Source: Syntrophobacterales bacterium
GTDB lineage: Bacteria > Desulfobacterota > Desulfobaccia > Desulfobaccales > 0-14-0-80-60-11
NCBI GenBank assembly: GCA_023229795.1
Contig: JALNYP010000011.1
Location: 1 to 64,000, forward strand
Direction of reading: 5' to 3'
DNA: 64,000 bases
The notes beneath the pieces were generated by a model, which had not been told where the DNA came from, did no database searches, and worked only from the letters and a program-made list of their open reading frames with translations. Both the position numbers and the translations under genes were made by a program. Below are positions 45,033-56,500 of the stretch, piece after piece. Position 1 is the stretch's first letter, and every line of letters starts with the position of its first letter.

Positions 45033-45812
45033 TCACGCCACTATCCTTTCGGCAACGAGACGATTTCTCAAGGTGCCGATACCTTCGACCCGGATTTCCA
45101 CCACGTCGCCGGGCTGCATGGGGCCGATGCCGGAGGGAGTGCCGGTGGCGATGACGTCCCCGGGCAACAGGGTCATGATCCGGGAGATAAACGCCACCTG
45201 GGCCGCCACCCCGAAGACCATGTTACCGGTGTTGCCGTGCTGCCGGCGCTCCCCGTTAAGGTAGCCCTCCACGGTCAGGTGGTCCGGGTCGGCAATCTCC
45301 GTTTCAATCCAGGGGCCGAGGGGCGCGAACGTGTCAAAACTCTTGGAGCGGGTGAACTGGCCGTCTTTTTTCTGGAGGTCCCGGGCGGTGACGTCGTTGA
45401 TGCAGGTGAAGCCCAGGATGTGGTTGCGGACATCCTCGGGCCGCACGTGCCGGCAGGTGCGCCCGATCACCACGGCCAGCTCGGCCTCGTAGTCCACCCG
45501 CCGGGACATGGCCGGATAGACGATGTCGTCTTCCGGGCCGATCACGGCGGTGGAGGGTTTCAGGAAGATGAGCGGCTCCTCAGGGATGGGGTGGCCGAAC
45601 TCGGCGGCGTGGTCGCGGTAGTTTAACCCCAGGGCCACGATCTTGGTGGGCTCGCAGGGAGCCAGCAGCGTGACCTCCGGCAGGGGGAGGACCTCGCCGG
45701 TGGTATTCGCCAGACCGCCGTCATAGGGGGCGCCCTTAAGGACGTTAATTTTTTCGCCTGTGAGGAGGCCGTAGCCGGTGCGGCCTTGCAGTGCAAATCT
45801 GACGATGCGCAT
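45033..45812 (-). CDS. fumarylacetoacetate hydrolase family protein
   Basis: A 259-residue FAH-fold protein. ALGLNYRDHAAE (about 60-71), the metal-binding Glu residues in YEAELAVVIG (about 108-117) and GDVIATGTPSGIGPMQPGDVV (about 215-235) are typical. Members act as hydrolases, decarboxylases or oxaloacetate tautomerases. Placement inside the lysine cluster may point to an oxaloacetate or aspartate-linked role, but that is inference. Confidence 0.88.
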   Translation of the reverse strand: MRIVRFALQGRTGYGLLTGEKINVLKGAPYDGGLANTTGEVLPLPEVTLLAPCEPTKIVALGLNYRDHAAEFGHPIPEEPLIFLKPSTAVIGPEDDIVYPAMSRRVDYEAELAVVIGRTCRHVRPEDVRNHILGFTCINDVTARDLQKKDGQFTRSKSFDTFAPLGPWIETEIADPDHLTVEGYLNGERRQHGNTGNMVFGVAAQVAFISRIMTLLPGDVIATGTPSGIGPMQPGDVVEIRVEGIGTLRNRLVAERIVA

Positions 45813-45822
45813 GGTTAAGCTA

Positions 45823-45850
45823 TCAGCCTTCAGCTTTCAGCTGTCAGCCA
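45823..45850. repeat. 7-bp-period array (TCAGCTN type)
   Basis: TCAGCCT, TCAGCTT, TCAGCTG, TCAGCCA: four exact heptads just upstream of the FAH gene. The same unit family recurs at 50074-50101. Confidence 0.85.
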
Positions 45851-45869
45851 AAACCCTCCACTGAGGTTT

Positions 45870-45993
45870 AATCTTGTTCCCAAGTACAACTGGGAACGAG
45901 GAAAACAGGATCGGTGGCACAGGCTTTCCAGCCTGTGCCGACGCTTACTTTTCCCTAAGGCTGCATGGAGATGGTGGGCAGTGCCCACCCTAC
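45870..45993. repeat. three palindromic repeat families in one gap
   Basis: GTTCCCAAGT / AACTGGGAACGAG (about 45874-45900), GGCACAGGC / GCCTGTGCC (45916-45939) and GGTGGGCAGTGCCCACCCTAC (about 45973-45993) are stacked in the dapB-FAH gap. Confidence 0.75.
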
Positions 45994-45996
45994 GTT

Positions 45997-46800
45997 TTAT
46001 TTCAACCCCAGGACATCCTGCATGTCATAGAGGCCCGGCGGCTGGGAGACGATCCATTGGGCTGCCCGGACCGCGCCCCTGGCGAAGTTGTCCCGGCTGT
46101 GGGCCCGGTGAATGACCTCGATGCGCTCGCCCATACCGCCGAACAGCACCGTGTGTTCCCCGACGATGTCCCCGGCCCTGACGGTCTGGATGCCGATCTC
46201 GTCCTTGGTGCGCTGGCCGATGATGCCGTGGCGGGCATAAACCCCGGCCTTTTCCAAGTCCCGGCCCAGGGCGTGGGCGATGACCTGCCCAAGTTTGATG
46301 GCGGTACCGCTGGGCGCGTCTTTCTTCAGGCGATGGTGGGCCTCGACGATCTCCACGTCGTAGGCGTCGCCGAGCACCCCGGCGATGTCGGCCACCACCT
46401 TGAACAGGAGATTCACCCCGACGCTCATGTTGGGGGCGAAGACCAGGTGAGCCCGGGAGGCCAGGGCGTGAATTTCGGCGATCTGGGGCGGGGAAAACCC
46501 GGTGGTGCCCAGCACCATGGCCTTGCCGGCATCGGCCACGGTGTGGAGATTGGCCAGGGACGGTTCGGGATGGGTGAATTCGATGACCACCTGCCCTTCG
46601 GGCAAGACCTCGGCCAGTGAATCGACCACCGTGATGCCCTTGGGGGGCAAGCCCACGACTTCGCCCACGTCACGGCCCACCGCGGCGTGCCCAGGCGACT
46701 CCACGGCCCCCGCCAACTGGATGCCGTCCGCCGCCTCCATCAGGTGCACGATACGGCCGCCCATGCGGCCCGCCACGCCGGTGACGATTGCTTTGATCAT
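45997..46800 (-). CDS. dapB: 4-hydroxy-tetrahydrodipicolinate reductase
   Basis: A 267-residue reductase. The nucleotide-binding GVAGRMGG (about 7-14), VIEFTHPE, LGTTGFS, APNMSVGVNLLF and the catalytic VEAHHRLKKDAPSGTA segment are all present. AGGAGG lies four bases before ATG 46800. It uses the product of DapA encoded just upstream and feeds DapL. Confidence 0.95.
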   Translation of the reverse strand: MIKAIVTGVAGRMGGRIVHLMEAADGIQLAGAVESPGHAAVGRDVGEVVGLPPKGITVVDSLAEVLPEGQVVIEFTHPEPSLANLHTVADAGKAMVLGTTGFSPPQIAEIHALASRAHLVFAPNMSVGVNLLFKVVADIAGVLGDAYDVEIVEAHHRLKKDAPSGTAIKLGQVIAHALGRDLEKAGVYARHGIIGQRTKDEIGIQTVRAGDIVGEHTVLFGGMGERIEVIHRAHSRDNFARGAVRAAQWIVSQPPGLYDMQDVLGLK

Positions 46801-46817
46801 AAGACCTCCTGAAGCGG

Positions 46818-46920
46818 TTAGCAATTAGCGATTAGCAGTTAGCCAAAAAGCCAGGGGGGCACCAAGGGGCATCGCTAAAAGCTAAAAGCTAACTGCTAAT
46901 TGCCGACTGCTGACTGCTCA
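46818..46920. repeat. inverted pair of 7-bp-period arrays
   Basis: Left arm: TTAGCAA, TTAGCGA, TTAGCAG, TTAGCCA (46818-46845). Right arm: GCTAAAA twice, GCTAACT, GCTAATT, GCCGACT, GCTGACT (46874-46915), running to the dapA stop. The arms are complementary in register, so the gap can form a long imperfect hairpin. Confidence 0.85.
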
Positions 46921-47793
46921 TCAAATCAACCCGTACTTGTGCATCACCTGGCGCAGTTTGTCTTCGTTGGCCGGGGACATGGGGCACAGGGGCTGCCGGA
47001 CGTCGCCGGTACACTTTCCCAGCAGTTTCACCGCGGTCTTGACCGGGACGGGGTTGGTCTCGAAGAACATGGCCTCGGTCAAGGGCCACATCTTATAGTG
47101 CAGCGCCTTGGCCTGGGCCAGGTCGCCTTTGAGAAAGGCGTTGCACATCCCCGCCATATCTGCGGGGACCACGTTGGAGACCACCGAAATCACCCCCATA
47201 CCGCCCACGCACATGAGCGGCAGGGTGGTGAAGTCGTCCCCGGAGAGCACGGTGATTTTGTCGCCGCACAGCTCCAGGGTCTTGGACCCCTGCTTCAGGT
47301 CGCCGGTGGCGTCCTTGAGACCCACGATATTCGGAATCCCGGCCAGGCGGGCCATGGTTTCGGGCAGCAGGTTGAGGCTAGTGCGGCCCGGCACATTATA
47401 GACCACGATGGGAATCTTGGTCTGTGACGCCACGGTCTTATAGTGCTGGAAGAGCCCTTCCTGGGTCGGTTTATTGTAGTAAGGAGTGATCATCAGGGCC
47501 GCATCCGCGCCGGCCTGCTGGGCGTGCTGGGTCAGCTCCACGGCTTCGGCGGTATTGTTGGAGCCGCTCCCGGCGATCACGGGCACCCGTTTTTTCACCT
47601 GGTCGATACAGGTCTCCACCACCCGTTTGTGCTCGGCGTGGGACAGGGTGGGGGATTCGCCGGTGGTGCCGCAGGGCACGATGCCATGGATGCCGCCTGC
47701 GATCTGGAACTCGATGAGTTCCCGATAGGCCGCTTCATCGAACTGGCCGTTCTTGAAGGGAGTAACAATGGCGGTAAAGGCTCCCTTGAACAT
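46921..47793 (-). CDS. dapA: 4-hydroxy-tetrahydrodipicolinate synthase
   Basis: A 290-residue TIM-barrel aldolase condensing pyruvate and aspartate semialdehyde. GTTGESPTL (about 43-51), the Tyr in YNVPGRTSLNLLPE (about 133) and the Schiff-base Lys in NIVGLKDATGD (about 161) are present. It follows dapF by 12 bases and precedes dapB across the inverted heptad array. Confidence 0.96.
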   Translation of the reverse strand: MFKGAFTAIVTPFKNGQFDEAAYRELIEFQIAGGIHGIVPCGTTGESPTLSHAEHKRVVETCIDQVKKRVPVIAGSGSNNTAEAVELTQHAQQAGADAALMITPYYNKPTQEGLFQHYKTVASQTKIPIVVYNVPGRTSLNLLPETMARLAGIPNIVGLKDATGDLKQGSKTLELCGDKITVLSGDDFTTLPLMCVGGMGVISVVSNVVPADMAGMCNAFLKGDLAQAKALHYKMWPLTEAMFFETNPVPVKTAVKLLGKCTGDVRQPLCPMSPANEDKLRQVMHKYGLI

Positions 47794-47805
47794 GGTGCTA
47801 CCTCC

Positions 47806-48645
47806 TTACTTGAGTTCGTCGACCCACAATTCTCCCTGGTAGGCCACCAGGGCGTCGCCTTCCAGGAAGACCTCGGCAAAGGCCTCCCCTTGGAGCGTAA
47901 AATAGACGGTCAGGGCTTCCCCGCCCCGGGTGTGGACGGTCACCGGGGACTTGACCTGGCCCAGACGGGCGGCGATCAGGACCGCGGCCACGGAACCGGT
48001 GCCGCAGGCCAGGGTCTCGTCCTCCACCCCGCGCTCATAGGTGCGAATCATCAGCTCCCGGGAGCCCTGCACCCGGATGAAATTGACGTTGGCGCCCGCG
48101 GGCGCAAACATCGGATGGAAGCGGATGGCCCGGCCCCATTGGGCGACGGGTGCCTGCTCCAGGTCGGTGACCGGCACCGCCACGTGGGGCACCCCGACCT
48201 TGAGGAAATGGCCGGTCAAGGTCTCGCCGTCCAGAGGGATGGTCCGGTTCAGGCTGAGGTCGCCCACGCCGGCCATGAGCAGCTTGACCCGGCGACCCTT
48301 GACCTCGGCCTTGATGGTGCCGGCCAGGGTTTCAAAGGTGAGATCGGGCGGGGCGATGCCGTTGATTACCGCGAAGCGGGCGGCGCAGCGGCCGCCGTTG
48401 CCGCACATCTCGGGTTCGGAGCCGTCGGCGTTGTAGAAGCGCCAGCGGAAGTTCGCGGTGGGGCAGGCCTCAATCAGGATAAGACCGTCGGCCCCGGCGC
48501 TCATCTGGCGGTGGCATACCCGCCGGGCGAACTGGGGCTGTTCGGCCTCCGGGATAAACCGGGCCCGGTGGTCGATGATGACGAAGTCGTTGCCCCCGCC
48601 GTGCATCTTGAAGAAGGGGAGGCGCGGTCTGGTTTCGGTGGTCAT
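47806..48645 (-). CDS. dapF: diaminopimelate epimerase
   Basis: A 279-residue PLP-independent epimerase. The two catalytic cysteines are in MCGNGGRCAARF (about 80) and ETLACGTGSVAA (about 220). HGGGNDFVIID near the start is canonical. ATG 48645 is taken; an upstream ATG at 48684 would add residues from repeat DNA. It converts LL- to meso-DAP for LysA and peptidoglycan. Confidence 0.94.
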   Translation of the reverse strand: MTTETRPRLPFFKMHGGGNDFVIIDHRARFIPEAEQPQFARRVCHRQMSAGADGLILIEACPTANFRWRFYNADGSEPEMCGNGGRCAARFAVINGIAPPDLTFETLAGTIKAEVKGRRVKLLMAGVGDLSLNRTIPLDGETLTGHFLKVGVPHVAVPVTDLEQAPVAQWGRAIRFHPMFAPAGANVNFIRVQGSRELMIRTYERGVEDETLACGTGSVAAVLIAARLGQVKSPVTVHTRGGEALTVYFTLQGEAFAEVFLEGDALVAYQGELWVDELK

Positions 48646-48656
48646 GGTTTTTAGTA

Positions 48657-48780
48657 GTCGTTCCCAAGTGCAGCTTGAGAACAAGGAAAATGGTGGGCCG
48701 TGCCCACCCTACATCTTCAAAGTAGGAAACTCAAACTATCGCCCTAATCTGGTTCCCAAGTTCAACTTGGGAACCAGATT
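48657..48780. repeat. palindrome cluster with a perfect 17-bp-arm inverted repeat
   Basis: GTTCCCAAG / CTTGAGAAC (48660-48682), GGTGGGCCGTGCCCACCCTAC (about 48692-48712), and a perfect inverted repeat at 48746-48780 with 17-bp arms (AATCTGGTTCCCAAGTT) around one base. The last could act as a terminator-like hairpin after lysA. Confidence 0.8.
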
Positions 48781-48788
48781 AAATCATC

Positions 48789-50045
48789 CTATTTCAGGAA
48801 ATCCGGGATAGACTCCCCCCAGATAAGCTGGCGGTATGTCTCCCGTTTTCTGATAACATAAAAATCCTGATCCTGCACCAAGATTTCGGGCACCCGGGGG
48901 CGGGCGTTGTAGTTGGAACTCATGGAAAAGCCGTAGGCCCCGGCGCTCAAGACCGCCAGCAGTTCCCCGGGGGCAAACGCGGGCATGAGGCGATCCTTGG
49001 CCAGGAAATCTCCGGTTTCGCAGATGGGCCCCACGATAGAGGCCTTGACCTGGTCGCGCTGGCCTTCGACTACCGGCCACAGGCCGTGATATGAGCCATA
49101 GAGGCTGGGGCGGGCCAGGTCGTTCATGCCGGCGTCCACGATGATGAAATGCTTGGCGTCGCTGGCCTTGGTATAGAGGACCTTGGTCACCAGGATGCCG
49201 GCGTTGCCCACCAGCACCCGGCCGGGTTCCAGGATGAGGGTGCATTCCAGGCCCTTCAGGTGTTCGATCAGTTTTTGGCCGTACTCCGAGGGGGGCGGCG
49301 GCGCTTCCTGGTCGTATTGGATCCCCAGGCCGCCCCCCAAATCCAGGTATTGGATGCGGATGGACAAGGCCCTGAGGCGGTCGATCAACTCTTTCAAGCG
49401 CTCCAACGCGTCCACAAAGGGGGACACCTGGGTGATCTGGGAGCCGATATGGCAGGCCACCCCTACCACTTCGAGGTGCGGCAGTTCCTGAGCCCGGCGA
49501 TAGTCCTCGAGGGCCCGGTCGATGTCGATGCCGAACTTGTTCTTTTTGAGCCCGGTGGAGATGTAGGGATGGGTCTGGGCGTCGATATCGGGATTGATCC
49601 GCAGGGCCACCCGGGCCTTGAGCTTCATGCGGCCGGCGATGCAGTTGATAAGCTCCAGTTCCTGGGAAGATTCCATATTAAACAGCAGAATCCCGGCCTT
49701 GAGGGCCGCCCTGATCTCATCGGGCCTTTTCCCTACCCCGGAATAGACGATTTTGCCCGGGTCCATCCCCGCCTGGACGGCCCGATAAAGTTCGCCGCCG
49801 GAGACGATGTCGGCGCCGGCGCCCAGCCGCCCGAATAGCCGCAGGATGGCCAGGTTGGCGTTGGCCTTGACCGCAAAGCAGACGATGTGGGGAAACTGGG
49901 TGAACGCGGCGTCGAAGACCTGGAAATGATGAGCCAGGGTGGTGGCGCTGTATAGATAACACGGCGTGCCCACGGCCTCGACGACCCGGCGCACCGGCAC
50001 GTTTTCGCAGTAGAGTTCACCTGATTGGTAATGGAAATGGTGCAT
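48789..50045 (-). CDS. lysA: diaminopimelate decarboxylase
   Basis: A 418-residue PLP fold-type III decarboxylase giving lysine from meso-DAP. The PLP lysine is in VCFAVKANANLAIL (about 58); SGGELYRAV, HIGSQIT, LDLGGGLGI, EPGRVLVGNAG and a late GAYGFSMSSNYN are present. The order lysA-dapF-dapA-dapB-dapL makes the lysine operon. Confidence 0.95.
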   Translation of the reverse strand: MHHFHYQSGELYCENVPVRRVVEAVGTPCYLYSATTLAHHFQVFDAAFTQFPHIVCFAVKANANLAILRLFGRLGAGADIVSGGELYRAVQAGMDPGKIVYSGVGKRPDEIRAALKAGILLFNMESSQELELINCIAGRMKLKARVALRINPDIDAQTHPYISTGLKKNKFGIDIDRALEDYRRAQELPHLEVVGVACHIGSQITQVSPFVDALERLKELIDRLRALSIRIQYLDLGGGLGIQYDQEAPPPPSEYGQKLIEHLKGLECTLILEPGRVLVGNAGILVTKVLYTKASDAKHFIIVDAGMNDLARPSLYGSYHGLWPVVEGQRDQVKASIVGPICETGDFLAKDRLMPAFAPGELLAVLSAGAYGFSMSSNYNARPRVPEILVQDQDFYVIRKRETYRQLIWGESIPDFLK

Positions 50046-50073
50046 TTAACTTCAGCCTTTCGAAAGAGAGCTA

Positions 50074-50176
50074 TCAGCTGTCAGCTTTCAGCAGTCAGCC
50101 AAATTCGGCGGGCACAGCCCGCCCTATAAAAGTTCTGCCTGTCGCGGCCTAGAGCATAGGGCGGCCTGTGGCCGCC
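50074..50176. repeat. 7-bp array plus two palindromes
   Basis: TCAGCTG, TCAGCTT, TCAGCAG, TCAGCCA (50074-50101). Then GGCGGGCACAGCCCGCCC (about 50107-50124) and AGGGCGGCCTGTGGCCGCC (about 50158-50176); the latter recurs at about 19784-19802. Confidence 0.8.
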
Positions 50177-50185
50177 GACATCAGG

Positions 50186-51323
50186 CTAATACGTGATCGA
50201 CATCGTCTCCGAGGGTATGCTTTCGTTGGCCCGGGGAGAGTCGTCCACAGCGGTCACATAGTAATGATAGGTCTGACCCTTGCGCACCTGGGAATCCACG
50301 AAATAGGGCTTTTTGACCAGTTCCTTGTTCAACAGTTGGTACTTTTCCTCGCCGCTCTCCCGCCGGTAGAGGCGGTAGCCCGCCAGGTCCGGGACCGGGC
50401 TGGGCTCCCAGCGGAGTTCCACCCCCTGGGTGGTGGCCACCGCCAGCACGTTCAGCAGGGGCGGCGGCGGGGTGCGTTTCTCGGGCATAGCCATGCGAGT
50501 GGGCGAATCCAGGCTGGCCAGCAAATCTTCTCCCAGCCGGCGCACAGCTTGAACCTTATAAGTATATTCCACATCGTTCAACACCGCCACGTCCTGGAAA
50601 TTATTGGCGGTCACGGGCTTGGGCGTCAGGCGCAGCCAGGGGCCTTGGCCGGAGAGGCGGTAGATCAGATAGCCCGCCAGATCCCGGGCGGGGGAGCCGT
50701 CATCCAGCGCGGTTACCGGACTCCAGGAGAGAGCGACGAGCTTATCCCCGGGCACGGCCTTGAAGCCGGCGGGGGTCCGGGGCAGCCACCCCCAGGCCTG
50801 GCTCAGGGTCCGGGAATAGGCCCCCGGGTAGCCGTCCTGGTCATAGGCCGCCACCCGGTAATAATACCGGTGGCCGGGGACCAGTTCCCGGTCCCGGAAG
50901 AGCAGGGCCTCGCCCTGCACCTCGCCCCGCTGGGGATAGGCCAGGTCGATATCGGCATATAAGCTGAAATCCGAAGAGGCCAGGGCCTCCGGGGACACCC
51001 CCTTGAGCGCGGCCCGGTACACCCGGCAGCCCTGGACCTGGGTCAAGGGCTGGCCCAGGAGGTTTTCCCGGGGCAGCAGCCAGGTCAAGACCAGGGCGTT
51101 GCCCTCCTGATTCACCTGAAAATCCCGCACCGGGGCCGGCACGACCCGATCCGGCGCAAAGGGCGTCATCTTTTTGCCGCAGGCACTCGCCAGGAGCAGG
51201 AGGCAGAGGAGGAAAAGAAGGGTTTTGGGTTTTGGGTTCTGGGTTTTGGGGCAAAAAACTGCGGATAATCGCGAGGTCGGCGAAACCGACCCCGGAACCC
51301 GGAACCTGGAACCTATAACCCGC

Positions 51324-51340
<17 letters not shown>
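50186..51340 (-). CDS. fibronectin type III domain lipoprotein
   Basis: A 384-residue lipoprotein. The hydrophobic segment LLFLLCLLLLASAC (about 41-54) ends in a lipobox Cys. Three fibronectin type III-like repeats follow, with YRVAAYDQDG, YKVQAVRRLG and YYVTAVDDSPRANE near their ends. The only in-frame start is ATG 51340, inside the end of argH. The first ~40 residues, including PKTQNPKPKT, are encoded by two 7-bp repeat arrays. It sits in the lysA-argH junction; function unknown, envelope localisation likely. Confidence 0.8.
51220..51321. repeat. two 7-bp arrays inside a coding N terminus
   Basis: GGGTTTT, GGGTTTT, GGGTTCT, GGGTTTT (51220-51247), and GGAACCC, GGAACCT, GGAACCT, ATAACCC (51294-51321). 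Both are translated as the pre-lipobox region of the FN3 lipoprotein; the second ends three bases before the argH stop codon. Confidence 0.85.
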
Positions 51341-52724
<1,384 letters not shown>

Positions 52725-52748
52725 GCGATTTTCCTTCTGTTCCTAAAA

Positions 52749-52779
52749 GTTCAAGGTTCAAAGTTCAAAGTTCAAGGTT
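52749..52779. repeat. 7-bp array (GTTCAAA/G)
   Basis: GTTCAAG, GTTCAAA, GTTCAAA, GTTCAAG and a partial copy, just upstream of argH. Same family as 54101, 57711 and 58694. Confidence 0.85.
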
Positions 52780-52920
52780 AATGCAGAATACGAACCGCGC
52801 ACTATGATAAAAAGCTTACTCCTTCTTGTGACTTACGGGTGGGCTAAGGCCCATGAGGAATTAAGTTATCCGGGACCGAATTGCCTTATCGGGCCGCAGC
52901 CGGTCAACCTGCCCGGAGGT

Positions 52921-53568
52921 TCAGGGCCGGAAGGACTGCAATTCATAGGTCCGGCTTTCCGTGAGCAGTTTGCCGTCGGCGGATTTTTTCTTGATGACGA
53001 CCGTGCTCTTCACGACCCCGACGTTGGGGGCGGACCATTCGTACCCGAGTACGGAAACCCCATCGCTTTCGCCCGTTTGTTTAACCTTCAGGCAATCCTT
53101 GAAAGTGCCGGCCGGAACTCTGACCTCATCTGAGACGCTTTCAATGATCAGATTAAGGTTTAACGAGGTTTTGCCCACCTTGGTGGTCATATTCCAGCTA
53201 TTGCGATCGACGATGGGAAACTTGAGATGGTATTCCTTGGGGGTAATGACCGTCGGGGGCGCGTTTTCGGCGGGCTGGTCCGCATAGCGGTAGATGCCGG
53301 TATCCGTCTTTTCCATTAGTTCGAAAAACGTGTGTCCGGCGATCTCCCATTTCCGGGGGGTGACCTTGACGCCGTTGACTTCCCGCGGCGCCAGGTTGGT
53401 AATGGTCAATTTTTGCGGTTTGCCGCCATCCGTGGTGACATTATACTCCCACCGCAGGCCTTCCTTTAAGGGATAATAGGACTCGTCCAGTTCGCCGCAC
53501 CGGCCAGTTCCCGACATGAAGACCAATAAACCCAACATCAATGCCGCCACGATACCTGTCGTTCGCAT
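52921..53568 (-). CDS. exported protein of unknown function
   Basis: A 215-residue periplasmic or secreted protein. A cleavable signal peptide (GIVAALMLGLLVFMSGTGRCG) precedes a beta-rich domain with SYYPLKEGLRWEYNVT (about 30-45) and VRVPAGTFKDCLKVKQTGESDG. This all-beta pattern is seen in small lipocalin-like or DUF3108-like envelope proteins, but no family is assigned. It splits the argG-argH string. Confidence 0.7.
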   Translation of the reverse strand: MRTTGIVAALMLGLLVFMSGTGRCGELDESYYPLKEGLRWEYNVTTDGGKPQKLTITNLAPREVNGVKVTPRKWEIAGHTFFELMEKTDTGIYRYADQPAENAPPTVITPKEYHLKFPIVDRNSWNMTTKVGKTSLNLNLIIESVSDEVRVPAGTFKDCLKVKQTGESDGVSVLGYEWSAPNVGVVKSTVVIKKKSADGKLLTESRTYELQSFRP

Positions 53569-53623
53569 GGCTATCTCCCTGAGGAATGACGTGGTTCCAT
53601 GAGCTGCGTCATGGGGTCCGGCT

Positions 53624-54079
53624 TCACTCGCCGGCGATGGATTTCGGCCAGGAGATCCTTTTTAAGCCGCCGCCGCACTCGGGACAATGAGCCTGGGCCA
53701 GCTGCTCGGCGCTTGCCAGTTTATGGAAATGGCCGCAGTGTCGGCAGCGGGCCACCGGGCGGTAATCGATCCAACCCTGATCTTTCCAAAACCGCCAGGT
53801 GCCGTATTTCCAGCGGTAGAGGAGTGCGGTGTACAGACAGCTCAGGCCCACCAGGTGCGCGCTGGAGATAAAAAAAGCCCGCCAGGAAATCAGCGCGGTG
53901 ACCCCCATGACCATCAGGAGACGGGACGCCAGGCGCCAGGATTTGTTCCAGATATATGAGTCCGCCAGGGTCCAGGGCAGCGGCACCCCGAACCAGGGGT
54001 TGGGGCCGGGCCGCCAGAAGAGCATGAGCAGCCCCAGGGCCCAGCATAATCCCGAAGCCAGGTAGTGCGAATGTTGCAG
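53624..54079 (-). CDS. SdpI-family membrane protein with C-terminal zinc ribbon
   Basis: The protein contains the SdpI pattern: PGPNPWFGVPLPWTLADSYIWNKSWRLASRLL, flanked by hydrophobic helices, then a charged tail with two CxxC pairs (CRHCGHFHKL, CPECGGGL) forming a zinc ribbon. The ATG at 54025 would cut away the first helix. In frame upstream, CTG 54079 stands nine bases after AAAGGAGG and restores that helix, so a CTG start is proposed. SdpI proteins give immunity or sense toxins; the role here is unknown. Confidence 0.68.
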   Translation of the reverse strand: MQHSHYLASGLCWALGLLMLFWRPGPNPWFGVPLPWTLADSYIWNKSWRLASRLLMVMGVTALISWRAFFISSAHLVGLSCLYTALLYRWKYGTWRFWKDQGWIDYRPVARCRHCGHFHKLASAEQLAQAHCPECGGGLKRISWPKSIAGE

Positions 54080-54100
54080 GGATTACCGCCTCCTTTAGGG

Positions 54101-54186
54101 GTTCAAAGTTCAAAGTTCAAAGTTCAAGGTTGAAAATCAAGAACATTGCCCCGAGGACTGAAAACTTTGAACCTTGAACTTTGAAC

Positions 54187-54188
<2 letters not shown>
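54101..54188. repeat. inverted pair of GTTCAAA arrays at the argG stop
   Basis: GTTCAAA x3 and GTTCAAG (54101-54128), a 36-bp spacer, then ACTTTGAACCTTGAACTTTGAACT (in pieces, 54165-54188). The right arm runs into the argG stop codon. The two arms are complementary. Confidence 0.88.
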
Positions 54189-55389
<1,201 letters not shown>

Positions 55390-55410
55390 GGTAGTTTCCT
55401 AATAATAAGG

Positions 55411-55591
55411 TAGGGTGGGCAGGGCCCACCATTGCTTCTGAGTTATTGCCGAAGGCGGGATGCGCTGCGCTTTCCCACCCTACGGCTCTTGGGAACCAGA
55501 AAATGGTGGGCCGTGCCCACCCTACATCAGGCACAGGCTGGAAAGCCTGTGCCACCGGGTTTTCTGATCCCTAACCCCTGATCCCCGTCCC
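55411..55591. repeat. five stacked repeat elements in the argF-argG gap
   Basis: In order: GTAGGGTGGGCAGGGCCCACC (55411-55431), a diverged copy of the RAYT-2 REP (55454-55483), GGTGGGCCGTGCCCACCCTAC (about 55505-55525), GGCACAGGC / GCCTGTGCC (55530-55553), and a 7-bp array CCCTAAC, CCCTGAT, CCCCGTC, CCCTATC (55569-55596) that includes the argF stop. Confidence 0.85.
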
Positions 55592-56496
<905 letters not shown>

Positions 56497-56500
<4 letters not shown>

